Assembly (NCBI GenBank): GCA_031273985.1
Contig: JAISQV010000061.1
Span: 1 to 6,361 of the forward strand
Direction of reading: 5' to 3'
Length of the DNA: 6,361 nucleotides
Origin: Spirochaetaceae bacterium
GTDB taxonomy: Bacteria > Spirochaetota > Spirochaetia > Treponematales > Breznakiellaceae
Shown here: piece by piece, positions 5,891 through 6,361 of the stretch
Position numbering within the stretch: position 1 is the stretch's first letter
Layout: every line of letters begins with the position of its first letter
The notes under the pieces: model-generated
Database searches by the model: none
What the model was told of the DNA's origin: nothing
Seen by the model: the letters and a program-made list of their open reading frames with translations, nothing else
Program-made: the position numbers and the translations under genes

Positions 5891-6007
5891 AAACCGGGAC
5901 CTCCGCCTCCCGTATCAGGTACATAGTACCGGGTACAACACCAACCAAAAGAACCCGTAACGTCCCGCCGCCCCGATGACCCCGCAAGGCCCGAAGCGCC
6001 GTAGGGA
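5891..6007 (-). promoter_or_regulatory. Upstream region of the membrane-protein operon, with a small palindrome
   Basis: The GC-rich gap between the operon and the AT-rich patch holds GGTAC-ATA-GTACC (5918-5930), a perfect 5-bp inverted repeat about 30 nt before the 5890 start. On the minus strand, TTGGTT followed after 17 nt by TATGTA is a weak sigma-70-like pair overlapping this palindrome, which could then act as an operator. The inner edge carries GTCCC (about 5962-5966) facing GGGAC (6004-6008). The block CCCGTAACG..CCCG resembles the end of the repeat at 1777-1880, so part of this stretch may be another extragenic repeat. All assignments here are weak. Confidence 0.25.
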
Positions 6008-6036
6008 CTATTTTACCATATCATTTTCTTCATTAT

Positions 6037-6096
6037 TTATTTTTTAATGTAATTATTGGCAAGTTCTATCCATTCCGTTACATCTTCAATTTCCAT
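6037..6096 (-). pseudogene. Truncated HEPN-type gene remnant (19 codons)
   Basis: ATG 6096 begins inside the end of the MNT gene (ATGGAAATTGA, 11-nt overlap) and reads MEIEDVTEWIELANNYIKK before TAA. The start position, the coupling to an MNT gene and the W-x-x-x-A pattern match the first helix of HEPN toxins, which are normally over 100 aa with an RX4-6H RNase motif. That motif and the rest of the domain are absent. The stop follows a run of six A; inserting one A would extend the frame only to a TAG at 6008-6010, the exact point where the sequence becomes GC-rich. The gene therefore looks cut off at a junction rather than merely frameshifted. Nineteen residues are thin support, so the HEPN identity rests mainly on context. 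Confidence 0.5.
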
Positions 6097-6361
6097 AAAT
6101 AACTTTCCCTTTCTGCAAAATAGTCTTCTCAAAAATGTTTTTTTCCTTTCTTGCGTTAAAAACGGTTTCCCGGCCAAATAATAAATCAATAAACAAAATA
6201 TCTTTCACCCTTAAATCTCCAATTATTTTTGCGTATAATTCAGAAAAATTATTAATGTTGTCCGGTGTTACAACATAGATATCAATATCACTTTTTTCCG
6301 TCGGCTTGCCGTAGGCATAAGAACCAAACAGATAAATACACCTTGCCGGTACAAATTTAAG
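6086..6361 (-). CDS. MNT-domain nucleotidyltransferase (MntA-like antitoxin), partial at right edge
   Basis: Ninety-one codons are open from the window edge to TGA 6086-6088; the N-terminus lies outside. It carries FGSYAYGKPTEKSDIDIYV, an exact GSX10DXD signature of minimal nucleotidyltransferases (Gly-Ser at residues 13-14 of the fragment, Asp at 25 and 27). A likely third metal-binding acid lies in the strand DILFIDLLF (54-62). The C-terminal part (FNARKEKNIFEKTILQKGKVIYGN) is also typical of the family. MntA-type enzymes neutralise a HEPN RNase by AMPylating it, and the two genes normally overlap in one operon. Here the downstream partner is only a stub. The visible part has no lesion. Its AT-rich composition differs sharply from the rest of the window, indicating horizontal acquisition. 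Confidence 0.85.
   Translation of the reverse strand, partial: LKFVPARCIYLFGSYAYGKPTEKSDIDIYVVTPDNINNFSELYAKIIGDLRVKDILFIDLLFGRETVFNARKEKNIFEKTILQKGKVIYGN

Noticed and set aside
4949..5926. Plus-strand open frame of 325 codons opposite the 315-aa gene
   Set aside because: Its product is a low-complexity Glu/Gly/Gln-rich sequence typical of a shadow of a GC-rich hydrophobic gene; the minus-strand frame has a good SD and clear helices.
4920..5987. Minus-strand open frame of 355 codons overlapping both membrane-protein genes
   Set aside because: It is Pro/Arg/Gly-rich without domains and lies in a different frame of the same DNA as the better-supported 315-aa protein.

Overview
The window is a GC-rich bacterial chromosome segment with one AT-rich patch at its right end (about 6010-6361). 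The gene content best fits a spirochaete of the Treponema group. It includes a Wzi-type outer-membrane protein with a DEF-type barrel motif, an Hsp20 chaperone, unrecognised multi-pass inner-membrane proteins, and intergenic regions packed with hairpins. This is a family-level impression from sequence style; there is no rRNA or marker gene to settle it.

Layout. (1) 1-1736, minus strand: the N-terminal 578 codons of a Wzi-family outer-membrane protein that runs off the left edge. (2) 1737-2341: a 605-bp divergent regulatory region. It holds a cluster of GC-rich hairpins that looks like an extragenic repeat (1777-1874), an isolated perfect 17-bp inverted repeat (1944-1982), a near-consensus sigma-54 promoter (2151-2167), and a structured leader of about 164 nt. 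That leader ends in a small hairpin containing the Shine-Dalgarno sequence. (3) 2342-2791, plus strand: hsp20. (4) 2792-3153: a convergent intergenic region with three successive perfect hairpins, each with a 3-nt loop; the first is probably the hsp20 terminator. (5) 3154-5890, minus strand: two overlapping genes in one operon. One encodes a 315-aa six-helix membrane protein and the other a 598-aa membrane protein with TPR-like repeats. (6) 5891-6010: their upstream region. (7) 6010-6361, minus strand: an AT-rich MNT/HEPN toxin-antitoxin-type module. The MntA-like nucleotidyltransferase is cut by the window edge, and the HEPN partner is reduced to 19 codons at an abrupt composition boundary.

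The most notable part is the hsp20 control region. Reading it together suggests two layers: transcription by sigma-54 RNA polymerase, with an activator possibly bound to the palindrome centred near -215, and translation gated by a hairpin over the ribosome binding site. The promoter and hairpins are read directly from the sequence; the combined regulatory model is inference. The second notable point is the decayed MNT/HEPN locus, where an apparently intact antitoxin-type gene sits beside a toxin-type stub.
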